A stretch of DNA of 64,000 bases, from NCBI GenBank assembly GCA_023053575.1, contig JAKZAP010000010.1, positions 20,706,628-20,770,627 on the forward strand. Direction: 5' to 3'. The translations under genes were made by a program, and so were the position numbers. The notes beneath the pieces were generated by a model that was given only the letters and a program-made list of their open reading frames with translations, searched no databases and had not been told where the DNA came from. Within the stretch, counting starts at the first letter, position 1. Each line of letters begins with the position of its first letter. Positions 46,655 to 57,319 of the stretch are shown here, piece by piece. Source of the DNA: Branchinecta lynchi. Lineage: Eukaryota; Arthropoda; Branchiopoda; Anostraca; Branchinectidae.

Positions 46655-48254
46655 GAGCGTGTTCCATCCTACTTACCGTAGTTACTCGCATGATGTCACG
46701 AATTCTGACTTTTTGCCTTCCTTCCTTCAAAATATGGCGTTGGGTTCCACCGTTCTGCAGCTCCCTTTCCGCCTTCCTGTTGCTTCGATTGGTTTACTGC
46801 TTTCTCACTAAATGGCTTCAGTTTGTCGGAGAATCTTGATCATTTCACTGTAGATGATTCTTTCTTGGGCTTTGGACAACGGAGTTGTTCTTATGCTTTC
46901 GAAGCTGTGATGGATTCTGTTTCTCTCGCAGAAAAGGGTGATGTTGTCTCTTCCACTGGAGTTCTTCTGCAGGTGTTGGGGAGTTTCGTTTTGGGAGTTG
47001 CAGAGTCTGCAGACAAGGCTGGAACGATTTTTATATTTTCTAGCAGAATATCATTCCACGGGTGAATCCGACCAATCCCGTTACAGAGATGCGAAGTTCA
47101 ACGCTTACTACCAGTGCTTCCACTTTACAGGATTTATCCTGAAATTCAGGATTTTTGGATCCCGGCAGGACTTTTTTCAGGATTTTTGGGATTCCAGGAT
47201 TTTGCAGGATTTCCGGACTTATTCAAGAAATTGCTGATATTTGAACATACTGCAGTAACATAATAGGAAGCTATTATTCTATATAACATAACGGAAGCTC
47301 TATTTTAGCTATATGGCTACGTTCGACGTTCTGTTTTTGTCCAACTTTGACCATCTAATATGACTAAGTCCAAAACACGCCAGTGATTGTCAGGAAGAAG
47401 GAGTAAACGTGTCCGTAACGCCTCAAACTCAATGACTCAAATGCTGAGTCAGCGCAGCTGTGACACCGTTTCTTCCTTTCTTCCGCAGGTACCCGGAGAT
47501 TCTGCATCGGAAGGGAGAGATAGTCATCAAGAGTATACCAAACTCATTTTTATTAAAAAATGAAGAAATGCGTTTTATTTCTTTCGTTTGAATCGTATGA
47601 TCGTGTCTTCATTTCGGATAGCAAAAAGACACTTTGATCACCAGTGTTTCCGCAAAACGGTGCGTCACTTATAGTAGGCGTTGAAGGCTTGGAATATTTG
47701 TAAGATTAAACCACACTAAAAGCTAGAATTTAAGTTAAATTTTTCCAGGAAAAAAGGCGTATTTAAAAATGTTTGCCGGCGGCGCATAGTATAATTTGTC
47801 CTGGGTACAGTAGTTGCGGCTGTGCCTGTTGTCTGGACATTTTTCAAGTCCCGTCTAGTGACTTTAACGGTAGTGTTGGTACTTCAGGTACTTGCTGACG
47901 GCAAAAACGTTCTAGTCCTCCCAAACATGAAGACGGAAAATTCAGCTGCGTTTGCTCAAATCCTCCAGCTAACAACTACGCCTTTAACTAGTACGTTTTT
48001 TTTTCGGCAGGATTTCTTTGCAGGATTTTTGGACTTTCCAAGCAGGATTTTTCAGGATTTTGGGGGTTCCCGGCAGGATTTTTGAAGTGCAGCAAGTGGA
48101 AGCACTGCTTACTACGCTCCCGAGCGTGGTAAGCAAATAGTTACCATTAGTTTATATTTCGAGAAGGTTGGAACCGTCAGCGTAGTAACTTTTGGTGAGG
48201 CTGGACGGAAACAGTACCTAATAGTTACTATTTGTAGAAGGGTGGAACACGCTC
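46655..48254. mobile_element. Harbinger-like element with TTA duplication, itself interrupted
   Basis: Starts GAGCGTGTTCCATCCTACTT, ends AGGGTGGAACACGCTC, with TTA on both sides (46652-46654, 48255-48257). Without its insert it is ~600 bp, similar to 43771-44515. No transposase recognised; an 80-codon frame at 46823 is unexplained. Confidence 0.75.
47112..48107. mobile_element. hAT-like element, perfect 8-bp duplication, nested
   Basis: 996 bp, inverted ends CAGTGCTTCCACTT and AAGTGGAAGCACTG, flanked by CTTACTAC (47104-47111, 48108-48115). Subterminal clusters of 'caggattttt' words occur at both sides (47129-47210, 48008-48081), as expected for transposase-binding repeats. The interior shows no intact transposase. 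Confidence 0.9.
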
Positions 48255-48687
48255 TTAGTTCAAACTTGGTATGAGGGTTCTCCTGGCCAGTACAGGTCAA
48301 GCGTGGGAGGAACTTCAGACACAGGGGTAACAATTACAGGCAGGTCAATAGGAGGGGCTTCAAATTAAGAGGTTGAAACAAAAATTTTGTTTAGCCAACT
48401 TGAAATTCGATTGATAGTGATAATGAGACACGCTGAATTCCCATCTGAAACTTATATTCCCATCTCGGCGGACAAGTAGTCTGGCGAAAACTGAAAATTT
48501 GTCAGAAGTAAAAGTTTATTGTAAAGTCGATTAAAAATTTAATGCAAGGGTTATGGACACACGCTAAATCAATATCTGAACTTAATTTATTCAAAAAGTA
48601 GGCTAGTCCTCCCGAAATCCGGCTAAAACCGAAAAGTGGAACTTTTTCTTCTGAAGTCAATTAGAGATTTGATATCGAGGTAAGGAG

Positions 48688-50419
48688 CAGAGCAAAATAA
48701 CACTAGGGAGTAGCAAGATTTGAAAAAAGTGACAAACACTCGAACCGCAGCGACACTGGCACCACCAGCGATAGGTAACGTCCCTACTCAAACTCAGGCA
48801 GTCGTGCACGAGCGCTGGCTGCGATAATATCATATTGTAATGTAATCTAATGTGTATTTTTCACCCATCGTACAGGAAAAAACACAGAAAAAAGATCACA
48901 CAACAAAGAAAAACAAAGGGCAAATCACAGAGGGAAAAATCATACATATAAATAAAAAAATGTCAAAGAACAATCCCTTGCCACTCATGGCCGCTCTTAC
49001 TGCATTTTACTCGTTGACATACCTCATCGAGCTTTCGAATCGGGTCAACGATGCCGTATTTCTTGGTCATGTAGGTATTGCGCGTCCAAGGAGGAAGACG
49101 AAGAAGGTATTTTGAGAATTTAAAGTAAATCCGTTTAATTTTTAGTCGGTTCGTATCAGTTAATCTTTCAGAAAATGGAGCTATATATAAAATATGGGGT
49201 AGCGCAACACTGTTATATAATTTTGCTAATAGACTTAGGTTAGATGAAACTGGGTTGAAACAGTTTGACTATAAGACCGACGAATTTTGCTTTCCATGTT
49301 CTCAACAATCAATGCTTTAGTTTGTTTCAGCGTCTTACCAATCGGAATACCAAGGCCAAGGTACATCAATTTATTACACGGCTTAACTGTAATACCATCT
49401 AAAGCTACATTAACAACCGATAAATCGCTATTATCATTAAAAAGTAGCACTTCACATTTTCCTGTATTTATCGACAATCCTATTCCCCGATAATTTTTGC
49501 GAAATATCCTGGAAGCAATTTTCAAGGTTAGATATAGTTCTGTTTATGTTTAAAACATAGCACAGCACATAAAACAACATAGCACAGGAAAGATAGGTCT
49601 AGTCATTTACGAATACAGCCCGATGGAAGGTTTGATTGGGCAGATGTCGTAGCGTTGTTATATATAACAGGTGAAGTGATGGCACCCTGCTTAATCCCAA
49701 TCCTGACTGGTAATTCATCAGATAGTACGGCCTTCCCAGGGATTCTAATTTTAGCTTTCATGTGACGGTACATATTCAGCAATGGTCGAACAATTACAGG
49801 AGAAACACCGCGCTCGAGTAATTCATACATTGCTTGTGGGTGCAGAAGCGAGTCGTAAGCTTTACTTACATCATACGTACGAATTGCGAGTGGCTGCTTT
49901 GTCAGATCAGCATTGTGTAAAATATTAGATAAACATTTCAGCGCGTGAAAGCAGCCGAGTTTTGGCTGAAATCCAAACTGAAAAGGTGGCATATCACAAA
50001 TAGACCGAAGGCTCTCAATTATTAACGGTTCAAATATTTTGCAAAAACGTTAGAAACAGTGATAGGCCGGTATGATGAACATGCCGAAGCTTGTTTACCT
50101 TTCTTGGTAATTGGCGAAATCAAACCTATACGCAATACACCAGGGACAAAACACAAAAAACCATTCTGATATAGTAAAGATAAATGCATAATAAGCTTTT
50201 CCGACCCATTTAAAAAATGGAACGCGCACAAACCATCCGCACCCGAAGATTGTTTCTTTTTTAGCTGGACACAGCAAAAACAAGATAAAACCTCCACTGT
50301 TTCCTCGATGTGCATACCGCATCTTAGCTTTAGTAAAAATTTGTAAACCCGCAAGTTTGTCGCGCTTTAATGCCACAGTCGTATTGGGCGGCGCTACTCC
50401 CTAATGTTATTTTGCTCTG
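48688..50419. mobile_element. hAT-like TIR unit carrying LINE-type reverse transcriptase
   Basis: Left terminus CAGAGCAAAATAACACTAGG and its inverted match at the right (ending TTATTTTGCTCTG) extend ~28 bp with one or two differences. Flanks GTAAGGAG (48680-48687) and GTAAGGGG (50420-50427) match at 7 of 8 and sit at the expected break in the host GGGATCCC-type element. The interior, read leftward from the right terminus, is reverse transcriptase sequence from 50376 to 49235. The left 540 bp is non-coding. Related ends at 39011 and 63785 carry the same inner sequence next to the terminus. Confidence 0.8.
49235..50376 (-). pseudogene. LINE-type reverse transcriptase inside the TIR unit
   Basis: Minus-strand segments in order: LKRDKLAGLQIFTKAK; SSGADGLCAFHFLNGSEKL and GLISPITKKGKQASACSSY, YRPITVSNVFAKYLN; FQFGFQPKLGCFHALK; RTYDVSKAYDSLLH (motif A, first catalytic Asp kept); ELPVRIGIKQGAITSPVIYN (motif B). 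The YADD region is lost. It continues IGLSINTGKCEVLLFN and LDGITVKPCNKLMYLGLGI. The N-terminal endonuclease is absent. Frameshifts and the missing YADD box mean it is inactive. Confidence 0.85.
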
Positions 50420-50570
50420 GTAAGGGGACAGGTTTATCTCAGTTTTGAACTTCATTTCTTTGGCGGATAAGCAGTTCGCCCGGGATCTGGCGAAAACTGG
50501 AATTTGTTAGAAGTAAAAGTTTTTTGTTAAGTCGATTAAAGGTTCAATATCTTTCTCCAGAAGCCGGATT

Positions 50571-50859
50571 CCGAACTGTAGGCTATGTTTCGTCGGAGGC
50601 CACTGGTGTGACGCAGAGTTTTGTTCGGCCTTTAAAATTAATGCAAAATTGTTTTTAAGACCTATCCCATACCGGAAACTTTGAAAGCCCCAACATCCAA
50701 GTTCATTCATAACCGACCGGATAAGGTCGAAGAAGGGAGATGCTTGTCTGTTCGACCGGGGGCTAAGAGAAGGAAACACAAAATTCAGATCACCGAAATT
50801 CGACATTACGTATGAGCTGTCTCAATCTGATCGGATGAAACGTGGGAGCATCGGAATGA
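50571..50859. other. Short unassigned intronic stretch
   Basis: Between the end of the GGGATCCC-type element and a LINE tail. No recognised content. Confidence 0.35.
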
Positions 50860-51090
50860 TGTATGTCCTGCAGTTTTTACCGAATTTGTTCGCGCAAATC
50901 GTTCACTCCACAGGTGTGCGACGAAAGAGGCGGATAATTTTATTGTTTGGTACCGAGACACCACACGTGCAGCTTTCGGAATTAATCTAGCTCCGCTGTT
51001 TGGAATGATATCCCAGTTGGCAGTCGGGAGGCTGAACACATTGGGCCATTTAAAGTAAAACTTAAAAAACATTTATGGGGAGATGGGAGT
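50860..51090 (+). pseudogene. LINE C-terminal end
   Basis: Plus-strand frame CLVPRHHTCSFRN, stop, SSAVWNDIPVGSREAEHIG and PFKVKLKKHLWGDGS, stop. WN.IP followed by FK.KLKK is the standard LINE ORF2 tail. A T-rich run follows. Two in-frame stops. Confidence 0.75.
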
Positions 51091-51331
51091 TAATTTTTTT
51101 TTTCTTTCTTTTGTAGATTTTGGTATTAAAGGTTAATGAGTGAGAGTTCTTGTCTGTTTTTTTTTGTTAATGAAATTTGTTACAGGTCGAGAATCAGAGG
51201 ACTGCAGCCGTCCATCATCAGGCTGTTTGAGCCTTCCCGGGCGGTTGTGTCCTTATATATATTAGTAGTAAGTAAAGCAAGTCAAGTCAACAACAATCGC
51301 TGGAAAAGAAAACAAAAGTTATTTTTTCCAG

Positions 51332-51443
51332 GTCTCATGACTCGCCACCAGTGCTTCAAAACCCAGGCAAGGTTGTGTCTAGAAAAGACGCCGAGAAATA
51401 CGAGAGCCACTACCAGCCAAACGTCTCCCTTGCTCCAAAGTCG
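51332..51443 (+). CDS. ski: Ski/Sno co-repressor, exon 3
   Basis: Acceptor 'attttttccag', 112-nt exon, donor TCG|gtaaga. The first base completes the codon left by exon 2 (CG+G, Arg), then SHDSPPVLQNPGKVVSRKDA, EKYESHYQPNVSLAPKS, ending in phase 0. PNVSLAP, preceded by Y/F-rich EKYESHY, corresponds to the FE..VAPNVALAP motif in vertebrate Ski and SnoN downstream of the SAND domain, which anchors the identification. It lies between a LINE tail and a MITE fragment and is itself unique. Confidence 0.88.
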
Positions 51444-51520
51444 GTAAGACCCTTCCACACTGTACAGAATCTCATCTGACTATTTTTGTTGAACCTCAAA
51501 AGGTATCTGTCAGTAGGGCA

Positions 51521-51645
51521 TGGCAAGCCCGTATTCAGAAATTTGTTTCGGGGGGGGGGGGGGGGGGGGGGTTGCCTGCTGGTCAGACAAAAAAGGCATA
51601 GATCAGAGGTAAAAGCCTACAAAAATAATTATTTGTGCATGTTTG
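51521..51645 (+). mobile_element. Homopolymer MITE, left half only
   Basis: 'gcaagcccgtattcagaaat' and a ~22-base G run, then 'gacaaaaaaggcatagatca' and 'aaagcctacaaaaataatta' match the family. The right terminus is missing. Confidence 0.65.
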
Positions 51646-52042
51646 CCCTGGGCATAGGCTATGGTCGTTTTGCACAATTTCTTCTTTGCTATTTTTGTTG
51701 AACCTCACAAGTTATCTGTCCGTAGGGCATAGGCTATGAATGAATTTATTGCACGTACAAATCCATGGGTCATGGTAACAAAACAAAAAGAAAACACAAC
51801 AGACTACATAATTTGCACCATTTCTTCTTTGCTACCCGCGTAGACTAGAAATAGTTATCTGATGAATAGATTCTGTTAAATATCCCCTAGCTGTGATTGA
51901 CAAACGGCAACAAGATTTTTGTTCGGATAGATTAGATTAGATTAAATTTTATTTTACACATGCGTACGAAACATTTTGCAGCACTTGCTAAGAAAGCCCC
52001 AACGGGCTTGTTGGCCGCAGGTAACAGTCTTCTCTATTCTGC
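51646..52042. other. Gene-free intronic stretch
   Basis: 'gttgaacctcaaaaggtatctgtcagtagggcat' at 51489 recurs with changes near 51697 in shorter pieces, a small dispersed duplication. No gene. Confidence 0.35.
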
Positions 52043-52353
52043 ATCCGGATGAAAAAATTTTAGCCTGCGTAGTAGTATGGTAGTAGTACGAAAACGTTGC
52101 ATGTAATACTATGTAATAGCAAAGAATACTATCATTGAATGGGCCTCAGACTGGTCCAATCTTATGTAGTAGTATCCAGGAGCATCCTATCTTGCCAAAG
52201 TAGCACCCAGTCTTGCTAATAGTAGCATATAGTAGTATGCAGTAACACGATAGCCTTGAAGTAGAAGCATGTAGTAGCATCGTTAGTACTGTATGCAACC
52301 TTTTCGTATCCTACTACTTCATAGTACTACTTTGAGATAAATTTTTCATCGGG
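52043..52353 (+). mobile_element. TAGTAG-rich MITE, copy 1
   Basis: Inverted ends CCGGATGAAAAAATTT and AAATTTTTCATCGGG; subterminal 'gtagtagtacgaaaa' pairs with 'ttcgtatcctactac'. The interior repeats 'agtagtat' and 'agtagcat'. ~310 bp, non-coding. Confidence 0.85.
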
Positions 52354-52844
52354 ATATTCTGGTAACACTGTCTTTACATTATTCTACATGCCATTCATAC
52401 GCGGTTCATACATTTCCGGCAAACATTCTACTTACAAAAAACATGCACGCATCATTACTATTCTTTTACAAGGAAAAATCTCTTCGCTGTAGCCTTGAAG
52501 GATGCCAGATGACTCAAATTTATAATTTCAACTGGAATTATATCCCATACAGAGGGGTCAAAACTTATAATTGCGAAAGAAGTTCTGGTCAGTTGTTTAC
52601 CTTAAATTACCTTAAATTGCACTTGCAAGCAATAAGGATGTTGAATCCCGATGAGTCGCTTGCGGTTGATGACGGTTAATTCGCATTTTGTCATCGATTT
52701 TGGTCAGTAGGAATTGAAGTGAAGAGTGTTTTCTTGTTAGAATTCTACTAGTTTCCAGGAAATTTCGTTATATTTTGTGACTAAAAAGTCAAAACAGTTC
52801 CGAAACTTACCGGGGGGGGGGGGTCGCCCCCACGTACGTTATTT

Positions 52845-53100
52845 ATGAAGAGAGCCTTTCAAGTCTTGGTCTCCCTTCCCTTGAGCAATGTAGGTACCAT
52901 TTAACAACAGGGTTTGGCCACAAACGTCTAAATTCTGAACTTAATAGATCAATGTTGCCCCAGTATGTTGAGCAAAATAAAAATAGGCTCAACGCGCGTA
53001 CTCGAACCAACTCAAACAAACCTAAGCTGACAAAATTATCTAGCGGATGCATCTAAAAGATATGTTAACTCGTTTGTGACCTACTTTGTTCGTTCGTTTA
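52845..53100 (+). pseudogene. LINE C-terminal end
   Basis: Plus-strand frames give YERAFQVL (then a shift) LPSLEQCRYHLTTGFGH, then NRLNARTRTNSNKPKLTKLS and KRYVNSFVTYFVRSFN. These match LG.PSLE.RR and R..NSF.PY.VR..N in LINE tails. At least two frame changes. Confidence 0.6.
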
Positions 53101-53227
53101 ATAGTTCTTAGTCGCGTTTATCCGGTATTATTTGCCATTTGTCATTATATCCTTTTGAAAGTGTTAGGTTGACGTGCCTTTGCTGGCTAGATCTTTGCTA
53201 TTTTGGCCAATAAACTATACATATGTA

Positions 53228-53389
53228 CAGGGCCGTATCCAGGGGGGGGGGGGGGTGTCACCCTCCCCCCACCCAATACATACAAAAATAATCATTTTTT
53301 ATAGGCTTTTCCCTATGATCTATGTCTTTTTTGTCCGACCCGCGGGCAAATCCCCCCCCCCCCCAAATAAATTCCTGCATACGGGCCTG
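53228..53389 (-). mobile_element. Homopolymer hAT-like MITE
   Basis: Starts CAGGGCCGTATCCAGG, ends GCATACGGGCCTG. Flanks CATATGTA and TATATATA match at 6 of 8. An AT run follows. Confidence 0.8.
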
Positions 53390-53404
53390 TATATATATAT
53401 ATAC

Positions 53405-54554
53405 ATGTATAATTTCGGGCCGTAGCAGTCGTTGGAAGTCGACTGTGTGGGAAGGAGAAAGAAGGATGACAGTGTGACTGTACATGGTCTGCCTGTCTGA
53501 AACAAGAAATGCGCTGATTATTAGCAAACAAAGTTATATCGATATGCAAATCAACTTTCTCTTTAAAAATAGCTTTAATTAGTGAAGTACTTTGTTCTGC
53601 ATGACCCAAAAAGATGCCCTTCCTCGCCGTAGCCATGGACAAGGTTGACCCTAAGTAACAGAAGATCGCTATATTCAAGAATAGGTAGTGGAGAGCCCTT
53701 CGATGAGAACCAAGTTGGTTTACAGCCCAGCCCACCTTTGACCACATTGGACATGGGTGCGGCTTTAACGGCGCCTGGTCGGCGCGGGAGTAATAAATAA
53801 AAGTATCTCGCGTGTAGACGGTCTCAAGCAGTGCAAAACAACACCTCCTCTGGTCTCAAGACACGGTGTTCCTGCATAAAACTAACTTTTATCACTATTT
53901 CCTGGCACGAGTAGCTTTCCCTTCTATTAAATCGTCTTGGAAAGTACAGAAATACACATACATTCACTTCTTCCAGTTTGAGTAGCAAAGTCTCTGACCC
54001 TATGCTCAACGCCTGTCATTCTTTTACCAGTTCGGTGATACTGAGGTTCCTAAATTCCTCCCGTGAGCAGAATGAGTTAGCAATTAGCAGTGGCACATTT
54101 TTTAGTTTTATACATCCTCGTGTAAACAGTTGAGTCACTGCGAATATTTTGGACGTCTTCAGTTTTGTTGTCTGACTTGATCTTGTTGCTGTTGGGGTCA
54201 GGAATGTTTCAATGTGGAAGGTTTATCATGTCCTCGTGTTAACCCCACAATAGAAGATATATTTGGAAGAAAAGAAGCAAAAGCAGACGATTTTTTGGGG
54301 TTTAACAAGTCCTTGTTTGGAAATGTTTCCGAGCATTAATGTCAGATGTAGAAGTAAGCTGGCTTTTCGGTTAAACTTTAAAGAACACGTCGTACTTGTG
54401 ATAGTAATTCATTCTGTTTCAGTACTATTACCGTTCGTTTTCGTTTCCGAGATGTTTTACTTCACAAGTGTACCCATCTCATCCAGTAGCAATACACTGA
54501 ATATCATGTTTGCCTCGTTGTTTCTCTTTACGTGACGGATCAGGGGCCCGATCA
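53405..54554. other. Gene-free intronic stretch
   Basis: Several 60-144 codon open frames on either strand lack recognisable domains. No repeat boundaries found. Confidence 0.35.
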
Positions 54555-54835
54555 TAGTTTCCGAGGAGCTTATTCGTCCGAAGAGCGGTTATGCATATTT
54601 TGCAAAGTTTGTCATCCAAGACAAGGGACATTGGGAAGAAGCTAAGCTCCTCCGCCATCCTGTTTTATCCGATATCCTTTTCCCTCCATATAAAAACACA
54701 AGAAACCGACAGGAGAGGGTCGCAAGTTCAAAGGTTCCAAAGTTGTCCCCCGTACCTGCAACACATACGCGGTACAAGAAAAGCTTCGTTCCGAGTTTCA
54801 CAAAAATGTGTAATGATGGCCGTGGCTGTCTTTGA
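54555..54835 (+). pseudogene. LINE C-terminal end
   Basis: The plus strand reads EELIRPKSGYAYFAKFVIQD, WEEAKLLRHPVLSDILFPP and then PVPATHTRYKKSFVPSFTKM before a stop. TRYKKSFVPS is the typical LINE tail. No RT domain is attached. Confidence 0.6.
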
Positions 54836-55340
54836 TATTATTCCAACGTCCGTGTTTTGTTTTTGTTTTTATTTGTATACTATAATAGGTCTGTGATGAC
54901 GAATTGTATATATTATAAAATGTGCATTATACTTGACGTAACACTCAAATTTGACATTGCCATGATAGTGTTTTTTTTTTTAAAATAAGTTCGTTACTTA
55001 CTTACTTACTATGTGTAATTTTGCATAGCTTAGTTGTAAAGTGGTCAACTATCTCAGGACGTCAGAGCAGTAAGACTGGGTAGTGCGAAGTGTCCTTTAA
55101 TAATCCGCCACATTTTGAACAAGAAAGCGCCCCTGTTGTAGTCAACGAACGAAATTTATCCGGCGGGAAAGAGAAAAGAATTTCTCTAAAGCAGGAGTTC
55201 CCAACCGGTGTACGCGTACCCAAAGGGGTACGTGAGACACTTTCAAGGGGTACGCGAAGGGTAAAAAATCAGTTAGTCTGTAGCTTAAAAACTTGCCTCA
55301 CTCACTTTTGATTGCCGAAAGTCTAGTATTGTCAGTAGAA

Positions 55341-55638
55341 CCCGATGAAAAATTTGTAGCCTGCGTATTAGTATGGTAGTAGTACGGAAAAGTTTCATAA
55401 CTATGTAATAGCAAAGAATATTATCATTTAATGTGCCTCAGACTGGTTCAATCTTAAGTAGTAGTGTCCAGTAGCATCCTGTCTTGCCATAGTAGCCTCC
55501 AGTCTTGCTAATACTAGCATATAGTAGTATGCAGTAACACGGTAGCCTTGAAGTAGAAGCATGTAGTAGCATCAGTTAGTACTGTATGCTACTTTTTCGT
55601 ACTACTTCATAGTATTATTCTGAGATAAATTTTTCATC
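55341..55638 (+). mobile_element. TAGTAG-rich MITE, copy 2
   Basis: Ends CCCGATGAAAAATTTG and ATAAATTTTTCATC. Very similar to the copies at 52043 and 55896. Confidence 0.85.
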
Positions 55639-55645
55639 AGGAAGG

Positions 55646-55844
55646 CAGAGGCATCAGTAGCCAAATTTTGTTGGGGGGGGGCACGGTATTTTTACTGACT
55701 GGTTAGTAATTTTTACCGAATTTTTCCAAAACATAATTGTTTTGCGAAAAATCGCGGCGCTTCGCGCCGACTCGTTTCTTTTCAACCGTCTACGGCAGAC
55801 ACTTTGGTGGGAGGGTTGTTCACAACCGGCACGTGACGCCACTG
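55646..55844 (-). mobile_element. MITE of the CAGGGGCGCCACG group, degraded
   Basis: Left CAGAGGCATCAGTAGCC and right 'acgtgacgccactg' are decayed versions of the ends at 16279-16498. A G run near 55673. No clean target duplication. Confidence 0.6.
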
Positions 55845-55895
55845 ACTACAAGCTGTTCAGGGTTATGAATTAAGCTAATTGAAAATGTTTGCGAT

Positions 55896-56177
55896 CCCGA
55901 TGAAAAATTTGTAGCCTGCGTAGTTGTATGGTAGTTGTACGAAATAGCTGCATGTAATACTATGTACCTAATAGCAAAGAATACCATCATTTAATGTGCC
56001 TCAGACTAGTCGAATCTTAAGTAGTAGTATCCAGTAGCATCCTGTCTTACCATAGTAGCATTCAGTCTTGCTAATAGTAGCATGCAGTAACACGGTAGCC
56101 TTGAAGCATCAATTAGTACTGCATGCTGCTTTTTCGTACTACTTCATAATACTATTTTGAGATAAATTTTTCATCGG
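55896..56177 (+). mobile_element. TAGTAG-rich MITE, copy 3
   Basis: Best-kept ends: CCCGATGAAAAATTTGTAGC and AAATTTTTCATCGGG, with AT on both outer sides. Slightly shortened interior. Confidence 0.85.
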
Positions 56178-56664
56178 GATGCAGCTTGATAAAAGCACGA
56201 AAGACACAGAATCCAAACACAGAAACAGGTTGACGGAAAAAAATGTTGCCATTACCGAGGCCGTTACTGGCATCGAGCCGAAGTTTGAAAAAAGTTTAGC
56301 TACAAAGCAGCCTCACTTGCCTCATTTTTTTTATATATATATATCATTTACGATAATAAATATCTTCCCTTCACGTTCTGAAAAAGGGGGTACGCAACTT
56401 TTTCAACCCTTGATTGGGGTACGCGGTACGGAAAAGTTTGGGAACCACTGCTCTAACGGGTTGAGATTGGCTTCAGTAATTTGTGAGTAATGGTAACAGG
56501 TGTTAGGATTTTCCGGATCGAAAGTACAGTTAGCCTATCGTTCGCGTTAGTTTCATTTTAACCAGAAATAATGAATAAGCACAATTCTCACATGTTCCGT
56601 GGTCCATCTAGCCCCCTCCCCCCCCCCGCACTTGATCTTCTCCGTGTAAAGACAGTGTTGTCCT

Positions 56665-56828
56665 CAGGCCCGTATCCAGGAATTTATTTTTGGGGGGGGG
56701 GGGGGTGCCCGCGGATCGGACAAAAAAGACATAGATCAGATGGAAAATCTTATACAAGATGAATACTTTTGTATGTTTCAGGGGGGGGGGATTGAACCCC
56801 CCCCCCCCCCCCCCCGGGTACAGCCTTG
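56665..56828 (+). mobile_element. Homopolymer hAT-like MITE, perfect duplication
   Basis: 164 bp, CAGGCCCGTATCCAGG to GGGTACAGCCTTG, flanked by GTTGTCCT on both sides (56657-56664, 56829-56836). G run at the left, C run at the right. Confidence 0.92.
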
Positions 56829-56836
56829 GTTGTCCT

Positions 56837-57319
56837 CAAGACCGGTTTGTATTGGTGTTGTTGCAATTCTGCTAAGTATTACACCCCTCGGAAGGTGGCA
56901 TCTGTCATTATCGAGCGAACAATATTCTCTATCGTACACGTGGGCTTGACCTGCCATTATTATACCTTGACCGAAATGTACAACCCCGGACTACGATTTA
57001 CAACTGGTCCTTGGGTAGGCCAGGTGGGTACCTCGTACTACTCTAGCAATGTGATTGACTAATGTCTGTTCCGGCGTACGTAGCAGATGTCTGGCTTCAC
57101 TATCTGTGGGTCTAGACAGTCCTTTTTTGTTTGGGCTGGACCTAAGTCTATTTTGGCTTCTCAGAATTCGTTCCGACAGATACTGAAAGGCATAAAAACA
57201 GGATTAGCCTAGGCCTTGGTGGCATGCGCTCTCCGGTGAGTAGTTGTCTGTTAAAAACTTGTGTTGTATCGGTGAAGATTCATCTGTCAGTCCTGGGCCT
57301 GTTTATTTTCCCACTTGTA
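56837..57319. other. Gene-free intronic stretch
   Basis: No recognised gene or element. Confidence 0.35.

Larger units (their letters stand above)
46557..50570 (-). mobile_element. GGGATCCC-type element split by two large insertions
   Basis: Pieces at 46557-46654, 48255-48687 and 50420-50570 read as one minus-oriented copy: 'gatcccaaaacgttagtg' and 'gtctgtccgtctgttgg', then 'caaacttggtatgagggtt', then core units up to 'gaggtaaggag', resuming 'acaggtttatctcag'. Insertions are 46655-48254 and 48688-50419. Confidence 0.75.
55192..56450. mobile_element. hAT-like element hosting three MITEs
   Basis: Ends CAGGAGTTCCCAACCGGTG and GTTTGGGAACCACTG; flanks CTCTAAAG (55184-55191) and CTCTAACG (56451-56458) match at 7 of 8. 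Subterminal 'ggggtacg' words at both ends. The interior holds two TAGTAG-rich MITEs and one other MITE; original hAT sequence is under 400 bp. Confidence 0.85.
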
